A stretch of 64,000 nt of DNA from positions 620,001 to 684,000 of the forward strand of contig OZ245829.1 of assembly GCA_965228625.1 (NCBI GenBank), given 5' to 3'. Below are positions 8,272-16,668 of the stretch, one piece after another. Positions within the stretch are counted from its first letter, which is position 1; each line of letters opens with the position of its first letter. The stretch is from UBA2767 sp965228625 (lineage in GTDB: Bacteria; Pseudomonadota; Alphaproteobacteria; Rhizobiales; Methyloligellaceae). A model generated the notes under the pieces. The model saw only the letters and a program-made list of their open reading frames with translations, searched no databases and had not been told where the DNA came from. Position numbers and translations under genes: made by a program.

Positions 8272-10083
8272 TCAGACCACCTTGTTGTCTGCGTCCACGA
8301 CCGCATCGCTGCGATCGGTTTCGTCCTGCTCAAAAAGATCCTTCAACTCTTCGGAGCGTTCTCTCGCAAGAACCTGGAGCTTCTGCTGGTCCGTATAGTG
8401 CTCGTAGTCGCCATAAAGGTGACGGCGATCGAACTCGCGGAACGTGTCGATCGTTCGTGTCACCGCCCGTTCTGAATCGCCCAGACCGCGCAAGACTTCA
8501 CGCGTGATATCCAGCGACGAGAGAAACGTTTCCCGACGAATGAATTCGACCCCCACATCCATGAGCCGATGCACGTGGTCGCGGTTTCGCGCCCGGGCAT
8601 AGATCGGCACGTGCGGGAAATGGCGACGCACCAACTCCGCCGTTTTCAGGGATTTCTCCTCATCTCCGATCGCCAGAACAAACGCGCGCGCCTTGCCCAC
8701 CTGCGCCGCTTCAAGGATGCTGAGACGGGTTGCGTCTCCATAGTACGCCTGACCGCCAAAACGACTCACGAACTGAACCTGCTCCGCCGATCCGTCGAGT
8801 GCGGTGAACGGAATACGGCGCGCCTGCAGGACGCGGGCAACGATCTGTCCGACCCGCCCGAAACCGGCGATGACCACATGCCCCTGCTCATCCGGCATCT
8901 CGTCGTAGGGGCGGTCCTCCGGCTCGCCGGCGCGTGTGAGCAGCTCGTCCGCGAGCAACAACAGCGGCGTCGACAGCATCGACAACGTGACGATAACGGT
9001 CAGCAGTTCCGCCAGATCCCGGCTGATGACGTTCTCGCCAAGCGCGGTCGTGAAAATGACGAAGGCGAATTCACCGCCCTGCGATACCGCCAGTGCCAGC
9101 CGGCGCGCGGCGCGATTGTCGAGACCGTTCCAGCGGCCGAGCCCATAGAGCACGATGGCCTTGATGGTCAGCAGGCCCACGACACATACGATGATCAACC
9201 CGAACTGCTGCACCAGAAGCTGGAGATTGAGCATCATGCCGACGGCGGTGAAGAAAAGCCCGAGAAGCAGACCTTCGAATGGTGCGATGTCGGATTCAAT
9301 CTGGTGACGATACGGCGAGTCCGCGAGCAAGGCACCGGCGAGAAATGCCCCCAACACCGCGGACAGACCGGCAAACTCCATCAGCAGGACAACGCCGACA
9401 ACCGTCAGCAGGGCGCTGGCGGTCATCGCCTCCCGGACGCCGGTCATGGCCACAAGCCGGTAGACCGTGGACAACGCGTAACGGCCAACGATGATGACCA
9501 ACAGGATCGCGCCGATGGCGCTTATGATCTTGACCAGTGAAACGCTCTCGTCCGCGCCCGCAGCGCCGAGCAGCGGCACGATGGCAATCAGCGGAATGGC
9601 CGCCATGTCCTGAAACAGAAGTACGGAGAACGCGGCACGGCCGTGGCGCAGTCGTAGTTCTCCCTTTTCCTCCAACACCTGGAGCACGAAAGCGGTCGAC
9701 GAGAGCGCCAGCGCAAATCCGATGAGGACGGCATCGTCCCACGGAACACCCATGAACCCGATGACGGGTATCAGCAGAGCCGCCGTAATCGCCACCTGGC
9801 TTCCGCCCAGGCCGAAGACCGATCCGCGCATGGTCCAGAGGCGCTTGGGTTTGAGCTCCAGGCCGATCAGGAACAACAAAAGCGCGACACCGTATTCCGC
9901 GATGTGGAGAATACTCTCGACATGATAGACGGTGTAGACGAAGCCAAGGCCGAATGGCCCGATCAGCACGCCTGCGGCGAGATAGCCGAGCACGGAGCTG
10001 ATATGCAGTTTCTTCGCAATCGGCGCGGCAATTGCGGCCGCGGCCAGGAAGACCGCGGCCTGAATAAGAAAGCTTCCCGTCAT
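8272..10083 (-). CDS. Kef-type CPA2 monovalent cation/proton antiporter
   Basis: The ATG at 10083 gives 603 residues. The first 380 or so form about 12-13 membrane helices with CPA2 signatures (LGYLAAGVLIGPFGLGF, VALLLFLIGLELKPKRLW, LALSSTAFVLQVLEEKGE, GAFLAGALLADSPYR, LAVSQGGEFAFVIF). A TrkA-N (RCK) nucleotide-binding domain follows near residue 400 (HVVIAGFGRVGQIVARVL, then YYGDATR). The family exports K+ in exchange for H+, and Kef members are gated by glutathione adducts of electrophiles. The C-terminal acidic tail is long (EELKDLFEQDETD). No KefF/G-type partner is adjacent; the small membrane gene upstream at 10214 is a possible partner. Confidence 0.93.
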   Translation of the reverse strand: MTGSFLIQAAVFLAAAAIAAPIAKKLHISSVLGYLAAGVLIGPFGLGFVYTVYHVESILHIAEYGVALLLFLIGLELKPKRLWTMRGSVFGLGGSQVAITAALLIPVIGFMGVPWDDAVLIGFALALSSTAFVLQVLEEKGELRLRHGRAAFSVLLFQDMAAIPLIAIVPLLGAAGADESVSLVKIISAIGAILLVIIVGRYALSTVYRLVAMTGVREAMTASALLTVVGVVLLMEFAGLSAVLGAFLAGALLADSPYRHQIESDIAPFEGLLLGLFFTAVGMMLNLQLLVQQFGLIIVCVVGLLTIKAIVLYGLGRWNGLDNRAARRLALAVSQGGEFAFVIFTTALGENVISRDLAELLTVIVTLSMLSTPLLLLADELLTRAGEPEDRPYDEMPDEQGHVVIAGFGRVGQIVARVLQARRIPFTALDGSAEQVQFVSRFGGQAYYGDATRLSILEAAQVGKARAFVLAIGDEEKSLKTAELVRRHFPHVPIYARARNRDHVHRLMDVGVEFIRRETFLSSLDITREVLRGLGDSERAVTRTIDTFREFDRRHLYGDYEHYTDQQKLQVLARERSEELKDLFEQDETDRSDAVVDADNKVV

Positions 10084-10213
10084 CGTATTCGGCTCCCGGT
10101 GGACGGAGTTTCCAAAGACGCCAGAAACAAACACCCTGAAACCACGGTTTTAGAGAGCGCGGCGATTCCCGGCAACCGGTCACCTTGCGTGTCGGAGCGG
10201 CCTCATCGCCGGC

Positions 10214-10399
10214 TCAATATCGGATTGCGGGAAGCAGGAGGTAGAAGAAGAAGAGCAGGAACACGCCGAGAATGCTGAACCAGAGATTTCGGCTGACCAG
10301 TCCGATCGCCAATGCACCGATGCCGACAAGTGCGACGATCGAAATCTCGTAGCCTGCGACTGAAACGCCACCCGTCAAGGTTTCAATGATTTCGCGCAT
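10214..10399 (-). CDS. Small membrane protein, unknown function
   Basis: This 61-residue product consists of a short polar N-terminus and two close hydrophobic segments, ISIVALVGIGALAIGLVS and WFSILGVFLLFFFYLLLPA. A good ribosome-binding site (GAAAGGG, 6 bases before the ATG) supports translation. It is transcribed in the same direction as the Kef-type antiporter, 130 bases upstream of it. No family is recognised. Confidence 0.6.
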   Translation of the reverse strand: MREIIETLTGGVSVAGYEISIVALVGIGALAIGLVSRNLWFSILGVFLLFFFYLLLPAIRY

Positions 10400-10507
10400 T
10401 TAGGCCCTTTCGATCAAAACAGCCTATCACACCGCGAACACGGCGGAACCATTTCGCAGCCACCGCCTGCGGCTCCGATCCGCGCAGTCTTGCACGTTCG
10501 CGAACAG

Positions 10508-11473
10508 TCAGGACCGCATATCGTGAGTTTCGCGCCAGCGCGAGGGTGATACGCCGAAGCATCGCTTGAAAGCCCGGCTGAAGGCCGCCTCCGACCCGTA
10601 TCCGACCGAAACGGCAATTTCCATAATGCCGACGTCACCCTCGGCAAGCTCGCGCGCCGCGAGCCGCATCCGGTGTTGCGTCACATATTCGGCAGGAGCG
10701 CATCCCAGGTATCGCTTGAACTTGTCGGCGAGCGCGGAACGCGAGGCGCCGGAATCCCGGCCGAGCTGTTCGACGGTCCAGTTCTTCTGAGGTTCGTGGT
10801 GGATAAGCGCAATCGCGCGGCTCACCGACCGGTCCCTGAGCGCGCTGTACCAGCCTTCCATCTCCCGGCCCTGCGTTTCGACGTGGGACCGGATCGCCTC
10901 GATGAGCAGCAACTCGGAAAGGCCCGCGAGCACGGCATCCGCTCCGGGCCGGTTGTCGGCGGCCTCGGCCGCCGCGAATTCGAGCGAAGAGCGCACCACC
11001 TCTCCGGACCGGGCGACCGCACTGTCATAGATGATATAAGGCGGCAGGGCAGCCAGCAGTGGTTCCTCGCCAAGAGCCAGCCCCCCGAGAAAACCGCAAA
11101 CCGTGCGGGTTTTTGCACCACCGCCGCCATGTTCAATAACCATCATGCTGCCGCGCTCGGGTATCTGCACCACATCGAGCGCCGAGACCGCCGGAACACG
11201 GTCGCGCCCGGCCATCGTGTGCGGATCGTTGCGGATGAACACGATGGCCTGACCGGGCGATATGACGACCGGTACGTTGCCCGGAATCTCGACGATCATC
11301 ATCCCTTCGAGGATGTAGTGATAGATGATCAGGTGATCGATCGGCCCGAGATAATCAGCGCAATCGGGAGCACTGATCTCCGTCGACAGACACCACGGCT
11401 CGGTAAACTCGCCGCGCAGAAACATGCTCGCGGATAAGCGTGTCGAACGCAGAATCTCTGACAAAGCGTCCAT
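10508..11473 (-). CDS. AraC family transcriptional regulator with cupin sensor domain
   Basis: The product has 321 residues. Residues 1 to about 190 form an AraC cupin-type sensor domain (LIIYHYILEGMMIVEIPG, VVISPGQAIVFIRNDPHTMAG). Residues 210-315 hold two HTH motifs: WTVEQLGRDSGASRSALADKFKRYLG and IMEIAVSVGYGSEAAFSRAFKR, ending in the canonical F-G-V-S-P-S-R-W-R. It is divergent from a peroxiredoxin across a 184-base gap that contains two palindromes, so it is likely to control itself and perhaps that gene. The effector cannot be deduced. Confidence 0.92.
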   Translation of the reverse strand: MDALSEILRSTRLSASMFLRGEFTEPWCLSTEISAPDCADYLGPIDHLIIYHYILEGMMIVEIPGNVPVVISPGQAIVFIRNDPHTMAGRDRVPAVSALDVVQIPERGSMMVIEHGGGGAKTRTVCGFLGGLALGEEPLLAALPPYIIYDSAVARSGEVVRSSLEFAAAEAADNRPGADAVLAGLSELLLIEAIRSHVETQGREMEGWYSALRDRSVSRAIALIHHEPQKNWTVEQLGRDSGASRSALADKFKRYLGCAPAEYVTQHRMRLAARELAEGDVGIMEIAVSVGYGSEAAFSRAFKRCFGVSPSRWRETHDMRS

Positions 11474-11512
11474 GCAATCTGGTCCCGGTAATGATGTGGC
11501 GGTTCGATCAAG

Positions 11513-11528
11513 TCAAATGGTGATTTGA
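11513..11528. promoter_or_regulatory. Palindrome in the araC/peroxiredoxin intergenic region
   Basis: TCAAAT-GGTG-ATTTGA is a perfect inverted repeat 40 bases before the AraC-family start codon. Its position fits an operator for autoregulation, or an overlap with the promoter. No matching sequence is known to me. Confidence 0.35.
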
Positions 11529-11582
11529 TCATTTGTTGCAAGTCGGCCGGATGCTAATTCCGCGCGCCGGTCGCTTCGAACT

Positions 11583-11602
11583 GAATTCTTCGTGATGAAT
11601 TC
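11583..11602. promoter_or_regulatory. GAATTC-N8-GAATTC repeat before the peroxiredoxin gene
   Basis: Two GAATTC half-sites 8 bases apart lie 56 bases before the peroxiredoxin ATG. They could be an operator. Because each half is itself a palindrome, chance is a fair alternative. Confidence 0.25.
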
Positions 11603-11657
11603 TGCGCAGCGATCAATAACCGCCCCCTAATTTACCTTGCTCTGAAAAGGAGTTGCA

Positions 11658-12314
11658 ATGCTTAGACTTGGAGATATCGCACCTGATTTCACGGCCGAGA
11701 CCACGGAAGGCCCCATCAATTTCCACAATTGGATCGGCGATTCCTGGTGCGTGCTGTTTTCACATCCCAAGGACTTTACGCCCGTTTGCACGACGGAACT
11801 CGGCTACATGGCCAAGATCAAGCCCGAATTCGACAAGCGAAATGTCAAAGTGATCGGCATCAGTGTGGACCCGATCGAGTCGCATGCCGAGTGGTCCAAG
11901 GATATCGAGGAAACCCAGGGCATCGCTCCCAACTATCCGATGATCGGCGATCCTGAGCTCAAGATTTCGAAGCTCTACGGCATGCTTCCCGCCGACGCCG
12001 GTGACACCTCGGAGGGCCGGACCGCCGTCGACAACCAGACCGTCCGCAACGTCTACGTCATCGCACCCGACAAATCGGTGAAATTGGTCATCACCTACCC
12101 GATGAGCACCGGACGCAATTTCGATGAACTGTTGCGCGTTATCGACTCGCTGCAACTCACCGCGCACCACAAGGTCGCGACCCCGGTGAACTGGAAGCAC
12201 GGCGAGGACGTTATCATCGTGCCGGCGGTCCCCGATGACGACGCGAAGAAGATGTTCCCGTCCGGCTGGGACGCACCGAAGCCCTATATGCGCATTGTCC
12301 AGCAACCGGGATAG
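11658..12314 (+). CDS. 1-Cys peroxiredoxin (Prx6/AhpC-TSA type)
   Basis: The 218-residue length is typical of Prx6-type enzymes, which carry an extended C-terminal domain. The peroxidatic Cys is C44 in HPKDFTPVCTTELG, with the conserved Thr and Pro. The late arm reads DNQTVRNVYVIAPDKSVKLV and the C-terminus has TPVNWKHGEDVIIVP, the Prx6 hallmark. It reduces H2O2 and organic hydroperoxides in the cytosol. AAGGAG sits 6 bases before the ATG. The gene is divergent from the AraC-type regulator, and a strong hairpin follows at 12367-12390. Confidence 0.95.
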   Translation: MLRLGDIAPDFTAETTEGPINFHNWIGDSWCVLFSHPKDFTPVCTTELGYMAKIKPEFDKRNVKVIGISVDPIESHAEWSKDIEETQGIAPNYPMIGDPELKISKLYGMLPADAGDTSEGRTAVDNQTVRNVYVIAPDKSVKLVITYPMSTGRNFDELLRVIDSLQLTAHHKVATPVNWKHGEDVIIVPAVPDDDAKKMFPSGWDAPKPYMRIVQQPG

Positions 12315-12366
12315 GGGTGTCGGAAGCGCGAACGCACGCGCCTCCGCGCACATTGAACCGCAACCG

Positions 12367-12390
12367 CGCCGCCGGGTTTTCCCGGCGGCG
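12367..12390 (+). terminator. Strong GC hairpin after the peroxiredoxin gene
   Basis: A 10-bp perfect stem (12367-12376 with 12381-12390) closes a TTTT loop. No T-tract follows, so it may act as a pause or mRNA 3'-end stabiliser rather than a classic terminator. It lies between the peroxiredoxin stop and the next ATG. Confidence 0.55.
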
Positions 12391-12442
12391 CTTGTACGAG
12401 AAGACCCCAATTTCACGGAACCGTTACACCGAAGTGAGCGCG

Positions 12443-13297
12443 ATGGATACCAGGACGCACGCCCTGCAAACGCCAACCATGAGCTCGAATGCGGCACCGC
12501 TGAAGGCCGCCGCAACCTATAACGCGGCCTCGGACCATTTTGACGCGGAACCCCTTTCCTTCTGGAACCGGCACGGGCGGCGGACCGTCGACATGCTGGG
12601 GATCGCACCCGGAGACCGTGTTCTGGACGTGGGATGCGGCACCGGCGCGTCGGCGATACCGGCCGCGCTGGCCGCCGGGCCGAACGGCCGGGTCACGGGC
12701 ATCGACGTCGCGGAAAAACTCCTCGAGATCGCCCGCGCGAAGGCCGAACGGCAAGGCCTCGCCAACCTGACTTTCGAGTTGGCGGACATGACGGCCGCGG
12801 AGTTTCCGCATGAGAGCTTCGACGCCGTTGTCAGCGTTTTCTCCATTTTCTTTGTCGAGGACATGGAAAGCCTCATCGGCAAGCTCTGGCGGCTGGTGGC
12901 GCCCGGCGGCGGCCTCGCCGTGACCGTCTGGGGCGCCGATCCGTTTCAGCCCGGCGCGACAATGCTCGGCGAGGAGATTGCACGGCAACGGCCTGACATT
13001 CCTCTCCCGACTGCGCCGTGGGAGCGCCTTACCGAACCGCGGAACTTTCGCCAACTCTTTCTGGACGGCGGGGCACCCGAACCGCGGGTCGAGCGCATTC
13101 CCGACCGGCAACCTCTGCGACAGCCGGAGGATTTCTGGACAATCGCGCTCGGATCGGGCTTTCGTGGCCTGATTGAACAACTCAGGCCCGAAGAACGGAC
13201 CATTGTGCGCGATCGCACAATTCAACGCCTTTCGCGCGCCGGCGCGACGGACATCGAATCGGGCGGCATTTGCGCGATCGCGCGAAAGGCACACTGA
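12443..13297 (+). CDS. Class I SAM-dependent methyltransferase
   Basis: The ATG at 12443 gives 284 residues; the open frame back to 12317 crosses the hairpin and is unlikely to be coding. The SAM-binding motif I is VLDVGCGTGASAIPAA, motif II is VTGIDVAEKLLEIARAKA, then FELADMTAAEFPHESFDAVVSVFSIFFVEDM and VAPGGGLAVTVWG. This resembles UbiE/arsenite-type small-molecule methyltransferases, but the acceptor-binding C-terminal part gives no clear substrate. The downstream metallo-hydrolase is only 47 bases away in the same direction. Confidence 0.88.
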   Translation: MDTRTHALQTPTMSSNAAPLKAAATYNAASDHFDAEPLSFWNRHGRRTVDMLGIAPGDRVLDVGCGTGASAIPAALAAGPNGRVTGIDVAEKLLEIARAKAERQGLANLTFELADMTAAEFPHESFDAVVSVFSIFFVEDMESLIGKLWRLVAPGGGLAVTVWGADPFQPGATMLGEEIARQRPDIPLPTAPWERLTEPRNFRQLFLDGGAPEPRVERIPDRQPLRQPEDFWTIALGSGFRGLIEQLRPEERTIVRDRTIQRLSRAGATDIESGGICAIARKAH

Positions 13298-13344
13298 GCC
13301 GCGCAAGCGCTGCGCGGCGGACACGCAAACCTGGAGACGAACCC

Positions 13345-14304
13345 ATGAGCGAATTGACACGACGCGAGGTCATTCACGGTGCGGCCGCGGCAGGCGCGGT
13401 CATGTGCGGCACGTCGATCTTGACGAAGCCGGCACTCGCGGACACGGCGCGCGAGGTTGGAACCTATCGTTACGCCATCGGCGACATTACCTGCACCGCG
13501 CTTTATGACGGCATCTGGAAGAAGGATCACGCGGAAGACTTCATCCGCAACGCCTCCATCGAAGACACGAAGGGCGCGCTCACCAAGGGCGGGCTGAGCG
13601 ATCGCTTTGTCACGATCGAATTTTCGGCGACACTGATCGAGACGGGCGGCAGAAAGGTCCTGATCGATCCGGGCACCGGCGGCCAGTGGACGCCGACCGC
13701 CGGCGTGATGCTCGACAACATGGCGCGTGCGGGCTTTGCTCCGAAAGATATCGATACCGTCCTGATCTCGCATTTTCACCCCGATCACATCTTCGGGCTG
13801 ATGGAAAAACACACCAACAAGCAGATTTATCCGGACGCCGAGATCATCGTGCCGGAGGCCGAATACGCGTTCTGGACCGACCCGGGCGTTTTCGCGAAGC
13901 TGCCGAAGGACTGGCACGGTCTGGCGAAGGGTATACAGGCGACGTTCCCGAAATGGGAAAATGTCAGACGCGTCGCGTCGGACAGCGACGTCGCGCCGGG
14001 TATCCGCAGCCTGTCCGCGCCGGGCCATACGCCGGGTCACACCGCCTATCACGTGAGTTCGGGCGACACGCAACTGATCGTCGCCGGAGACGTCGCGATC
14101 ACGCCTGCCCTGTTTGTTGCGAATCCCGGCTGGCAGGTGGTCTTCGACGCGGATCCGGCGCTTGCAGAGAAAACCAGACGCCGTATTTTCGACCAGATCG
14201 TTGCCGACCAGACTGTCGTTTCCGGCTATCATTTTGGTTTTCCCAATGCCGGTAAGCTTCTGAAAGACGGTAAAGGTTATACGTTCCAGCCCTATCAGAG
14301 TTAA
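13345..14304 (+). CDS. Tat-exported metallo-beta-lactamase-fold hydrolase
   Basis: The start at 13345 has CTGGAGA upstream and gives 319 residues. The N-terminus MSELTRREVIHGAAAAGAV is a twin-arginine-like leader, with likely cleavage after ALA near residue 32. The metal-binding motif H143-F-H145-P-D147-H148 is intact, followed by APGHTPGHTAYH and IVAGDVAITP, which supply the later His and Asp ligands. The fold matches AHL-lactonase/methyl-parathion-hydrolase-like periplasmic MBL enzymes. The substrate cannot be assigned. It probably shares a transcript with the methyltransferase. Confidence 0.9.
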   Translation: MSELTRREVIHGAAAAGAVMCGTSILTKPALADTAREVGTYRYAIGDITCTALYDGIWKKDHAEDFIRNASIEDTKGALTKGGLSDRFVTIEFSATLIETGGRKVLIDPGTGGQWTPTAGVMLDNMARAGFAPKDIDTVLISHFHPDHIFGLMEKHTNKQIYPDAEIIVPEAEYAFWTDPGVFAKLPKDWHGLAKGIQATFPKWENVRRVASDSDVAPGIRSLSAPGHTPGHTAYHVSSGDTQLIVAGDVAITPALFVANPGWQVVFDADPALAEKTRRRIFDQIVADQTVVSGYHFGFPNAGKLLKDGKGYTFQPYQS

Positions 14305-14452
14305 AGTGCTGGAATTGGCCGAAAACCTGCGTCGGTGTGCGTTTTTTGTGCGGTGCACAAATCTGCCCAAATTGATCCTCATATGAGCGTTTGTCACGAA
14401 AAGCGGCGACGCTGAGCCGGCACACAGGCAACCGCGCCGACAGAGAGGATCC

Positions 14453-15628
14453 ATGAGCAACGATACGCTGATGCCGGGCGCAACCCGGCCCGTGCGCTCG
14501 CCCCTGCGCTCCCTTGGACTTGCCTCGCGAGCGAGTACGGGCTGGTCGTCCATTGCACGGCGCTTGCCCTTCGCGCAGCGCGCCGGTTCACCGTCGCGAG
14601 GCTTGAATCTCGCGCTGCAGGGCGGCGGGGCGCATGGTGCTTTCACGTGGGGCGTTCTCGACGCCTTGCTGGAGCGCGGGGTTCTCGACTTCGATGGTGT
14701 GAGCGGGACGAGCGCCGGCGCCGTCAATGCCGTCGCACTTGCCGCCGGTTTGATGGATGGCGGGGCGGATGGCGCACGCGAACGCCTGCACGAGGTCTGG
14801 AGTGCGATCAGCCACGCGGGCGCGCCGGACTCGCATCCTGCCTCTCCGCTTGCCTACTCGGCGACCGCGAAGCTCTCCGGCGCTCTCATGCAACGCAGCC
14901 TCAAACGAATGGGAGGCGGATGGTCGCCATACGATGTCAATCCGCTGAACCTCAATCCCCTGCGCGACATCCTGCTGGCCAAGATCGACTTCGAGAAACT
15001 GCAGCGCGAGGCGCCGGTCCGGCTGTTTGTCGCGGCCACCGAAGTTGCCTCGGGCCGAGGCCGCGTTTTCCGGACACACGAGGTGAGCGCGGACGCCGTC
15101 GTCGCCTCCGCCTGTCTGCCGAACCTGTTTCCCGCGGTCCGCATCGGACGTTTCTACTATTGGGACGGCGCCTTCTCGGCAAATCCGGACCTCCTGACCC
15201 TGATCTCCGAAACGGACGTTCACGACACGCTGCTGGTTCAGATCAGCCCCGACCGCGATCCGGACCTGCCGGCGAGCGAAGAGGATATTTCCGGAAACAT
15301 CGGTCGGCTCACCTTCAATCATCCGCTACGCACGCAGGTTCAGCAGATCGAGGTCTGCCGGCGCATTCCGCGTATTCCGTTGCTGTCCGACAATGCCGTC
15401 AGCCGCATGGGGCGCCATCGCTTTCATCTGATCGACGGAAGCCCGCACACGCTCAAGCTGGCGCGCGCATCCAAATTGAGGCCCGACTGGCATATGGTCG
15501 AAAGCCTGCGCGATCTCGGGCGCCAGACCGCAATTGAATGGTGCGAAACACATTTGTCCCGCGTCGGCAAGCGGGCCACGGTGAACCTCTACGCCAAGTA
15601 CTTCACCGACAGGGTGCCGTTCGACTGA
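14453..15628 (+). CDS. Patatin-like phospholipase
   Basis: The 391-residue protein has the three patatin signatures. GGGAHGAFTWGVLDALLE (residues 57-74) is the oxyanion hole, GTSAGAVNAVAL holds nucleophile S87, and YYWDGAFSANPDL holds the dyad partner D238 in a D-G-A motif. A basic N-terminal extension of about 50 residues precedes the domain. The enzyme would hydrolyse acyl esters of phospholipids or storage polymers such as polyhydroxyalkanoate; similar alphaproteobacterial proteins are often annotated simply as patatins. It stands alone between the metallo-hydrolase and the convergent UspA gene. Confidence 0.93.
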   Translation: MSNDTLMPGATRPVRSPLRSLGLASRASTGWSSIARRLPFAQRAGSPSRGLNLALQGGGAHGAFTWGVLDALLERGVLDFDGVSGTSAGAVNAVALAAGLMDGGADGARERLHEVWSAISHAGAPDSHPASPLAYSATAKLSGALMQRSLKRMGGGWSPYDVNPLNLNPLRDILLAKIDFEKLQREAPVRLFVAATEVASGRGRVFRTHEVSADAVVASACLPNLFPAVRIGRFYYWDGAFSANPDLLTLISETDVHDTLLVQISPDRDPDLPASEEDISGNIGRLTFNHPLRTQVQQIEVCRRIPRIPLLSDNAVSRMGRHRFHLIDGSPHTLKLARASKLRPDWHMVESLRDLGRQTAIEWCETHLSRVGKRATVNLYAKYFTDRVPFD

Positions 15629-15657
15629 GCTCCGATTGCAGAAATTCGGCCCGGCGG

Positions 15658-16665
15658 CTACCGCACGTTCATGACTGACGACGTGGCGCTGCCCATGACG
15701 TCGAAGGCGACCGATCCCTTGAGGAAGCGCTTGAACCGGGATTTCCCGGAGTCCGCTACCACGGTCACCGCATGTCGTTTTGCGTCGGCGACGATCGTTT
15801 CGACCGGGTCGCCGACCCGCGTCAGCGTCTTGACGTTCTTGATGCCCATCGCGTTCAGCTCCTTGCGAGCCGCCGTGAGCCGGTTCTTCACCATGAGATG
15901 CGAGTCCTCGTCCAGTGCGGTTGAGGTAAGGGTTATAGGCCGTCCGAGATTGTAGGCGAGGACGGCCGCCTGCTTCAGGGAGGTGATGCTGTGGGGACTG
16001 CCGTCGGTCGCGATCAGAAAACCCTTTTTGGCGTCAAAACTCTCGCGCATGGTCAGGACCGAGCAAGGCGACAGCATCGCGACCTTCTGCACCGTGCTCG
16101 GCTCCAGGAAGGATTTGAACTCGCCGCGCCAGCGTTTTGGCGGTCCGGTTATGATCAGATTGTACGGACCCAGTTCATACTGATCCAGGATACCGCTGGA
16201 GACAGTCGGTGCGGTCTTGAGCTTGAGGATGATCCGTTTCTGCCGGCTTGACCGGTATTCCACCTTGTTGTCGCCGAGGGGGTCGCCGAAGATATCGGTA
16301 TGACTGGCGCGCGCCCGCCACTCCTTGGTCATGTAGCCGAGGTCGCCCAGCATATCGAGGCCGCGGCGTAGAAACTGGATCCCCGGCAGTTCGAGGCCCC
16401 AATCGAGCATGTTCTGCCGCGCCACGCGCACCTGGAGCCCGCCTGAATTCAAGCCCTGATCAATGCGCCGCACATAGAGCAGCACGATGTCGCAGGGTCC
16501 CTTTTTCCCGATTTCGGCGGCGACGCGGACACCTTCATACGACGGTTCCGTTCCGTTGACGCAGACGAGAATGCGGAAGCGTTCGCGGCGGCGGTCACGT
16601 TCCTCGCGCGCCTCTTCCTGTGCGGCGCGTTTGCGCTGCGACGGAGAGATGCGCCAAGCCGCCAT
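15658..16665 (-). CDS. UspA-domain protein (tandem universal stress domains)
   Basis: The 335-residue protein starts with a highly charged, basic coiled segment (residues 5-28). A first, diverged Usp-like domain follows (RILVCVNGTEPSYEGVRVAAEIG). A second Usp domain begins near residue 214 (KGFLIATDGSPHSITSLKQAAVLA) and ends with VTVVADSGKSRFKRFLKGSVAFDVM, an ATP-binding-like G-2x-G region. It starts 3 bases after the stop of the transporter gene, so the two are co-transcribed. A regulatory role for the transporter is plausible, since Usp domains often partner with permeases. Confidence 0.82.
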   Translation of the reverse strand: MAAWRISPSQRKRAAQEEAREERDRRRERFRILVCVNGTEPSYEGVRVAAEIGKKGPCDIVLLYVRRIDQGLNSGGLQVRVARQNMLDWGLELPGIQFLRRGLDMLGDLGYMTKEWRARASHTDIFGDPLGDNKVEYRSSRQKRIILKLKTAPTVSSGILDQYELGPYNLIITGPPKRWRGEFKSFLEPSTVQKVAMLSPCSVLTMRESFDAKKGFLIATDGSPHSITSLKQAAVLAYNLGRPITLTSTALDEDSHLMVKNRLTAARKELNAMGIKNVKTLTRVGDPVETIVADAKRHAVTVVADSGKSRFKRFLKGSVAFDVMGSATSSVMNVR

Positions 16666-16668
16666 CGC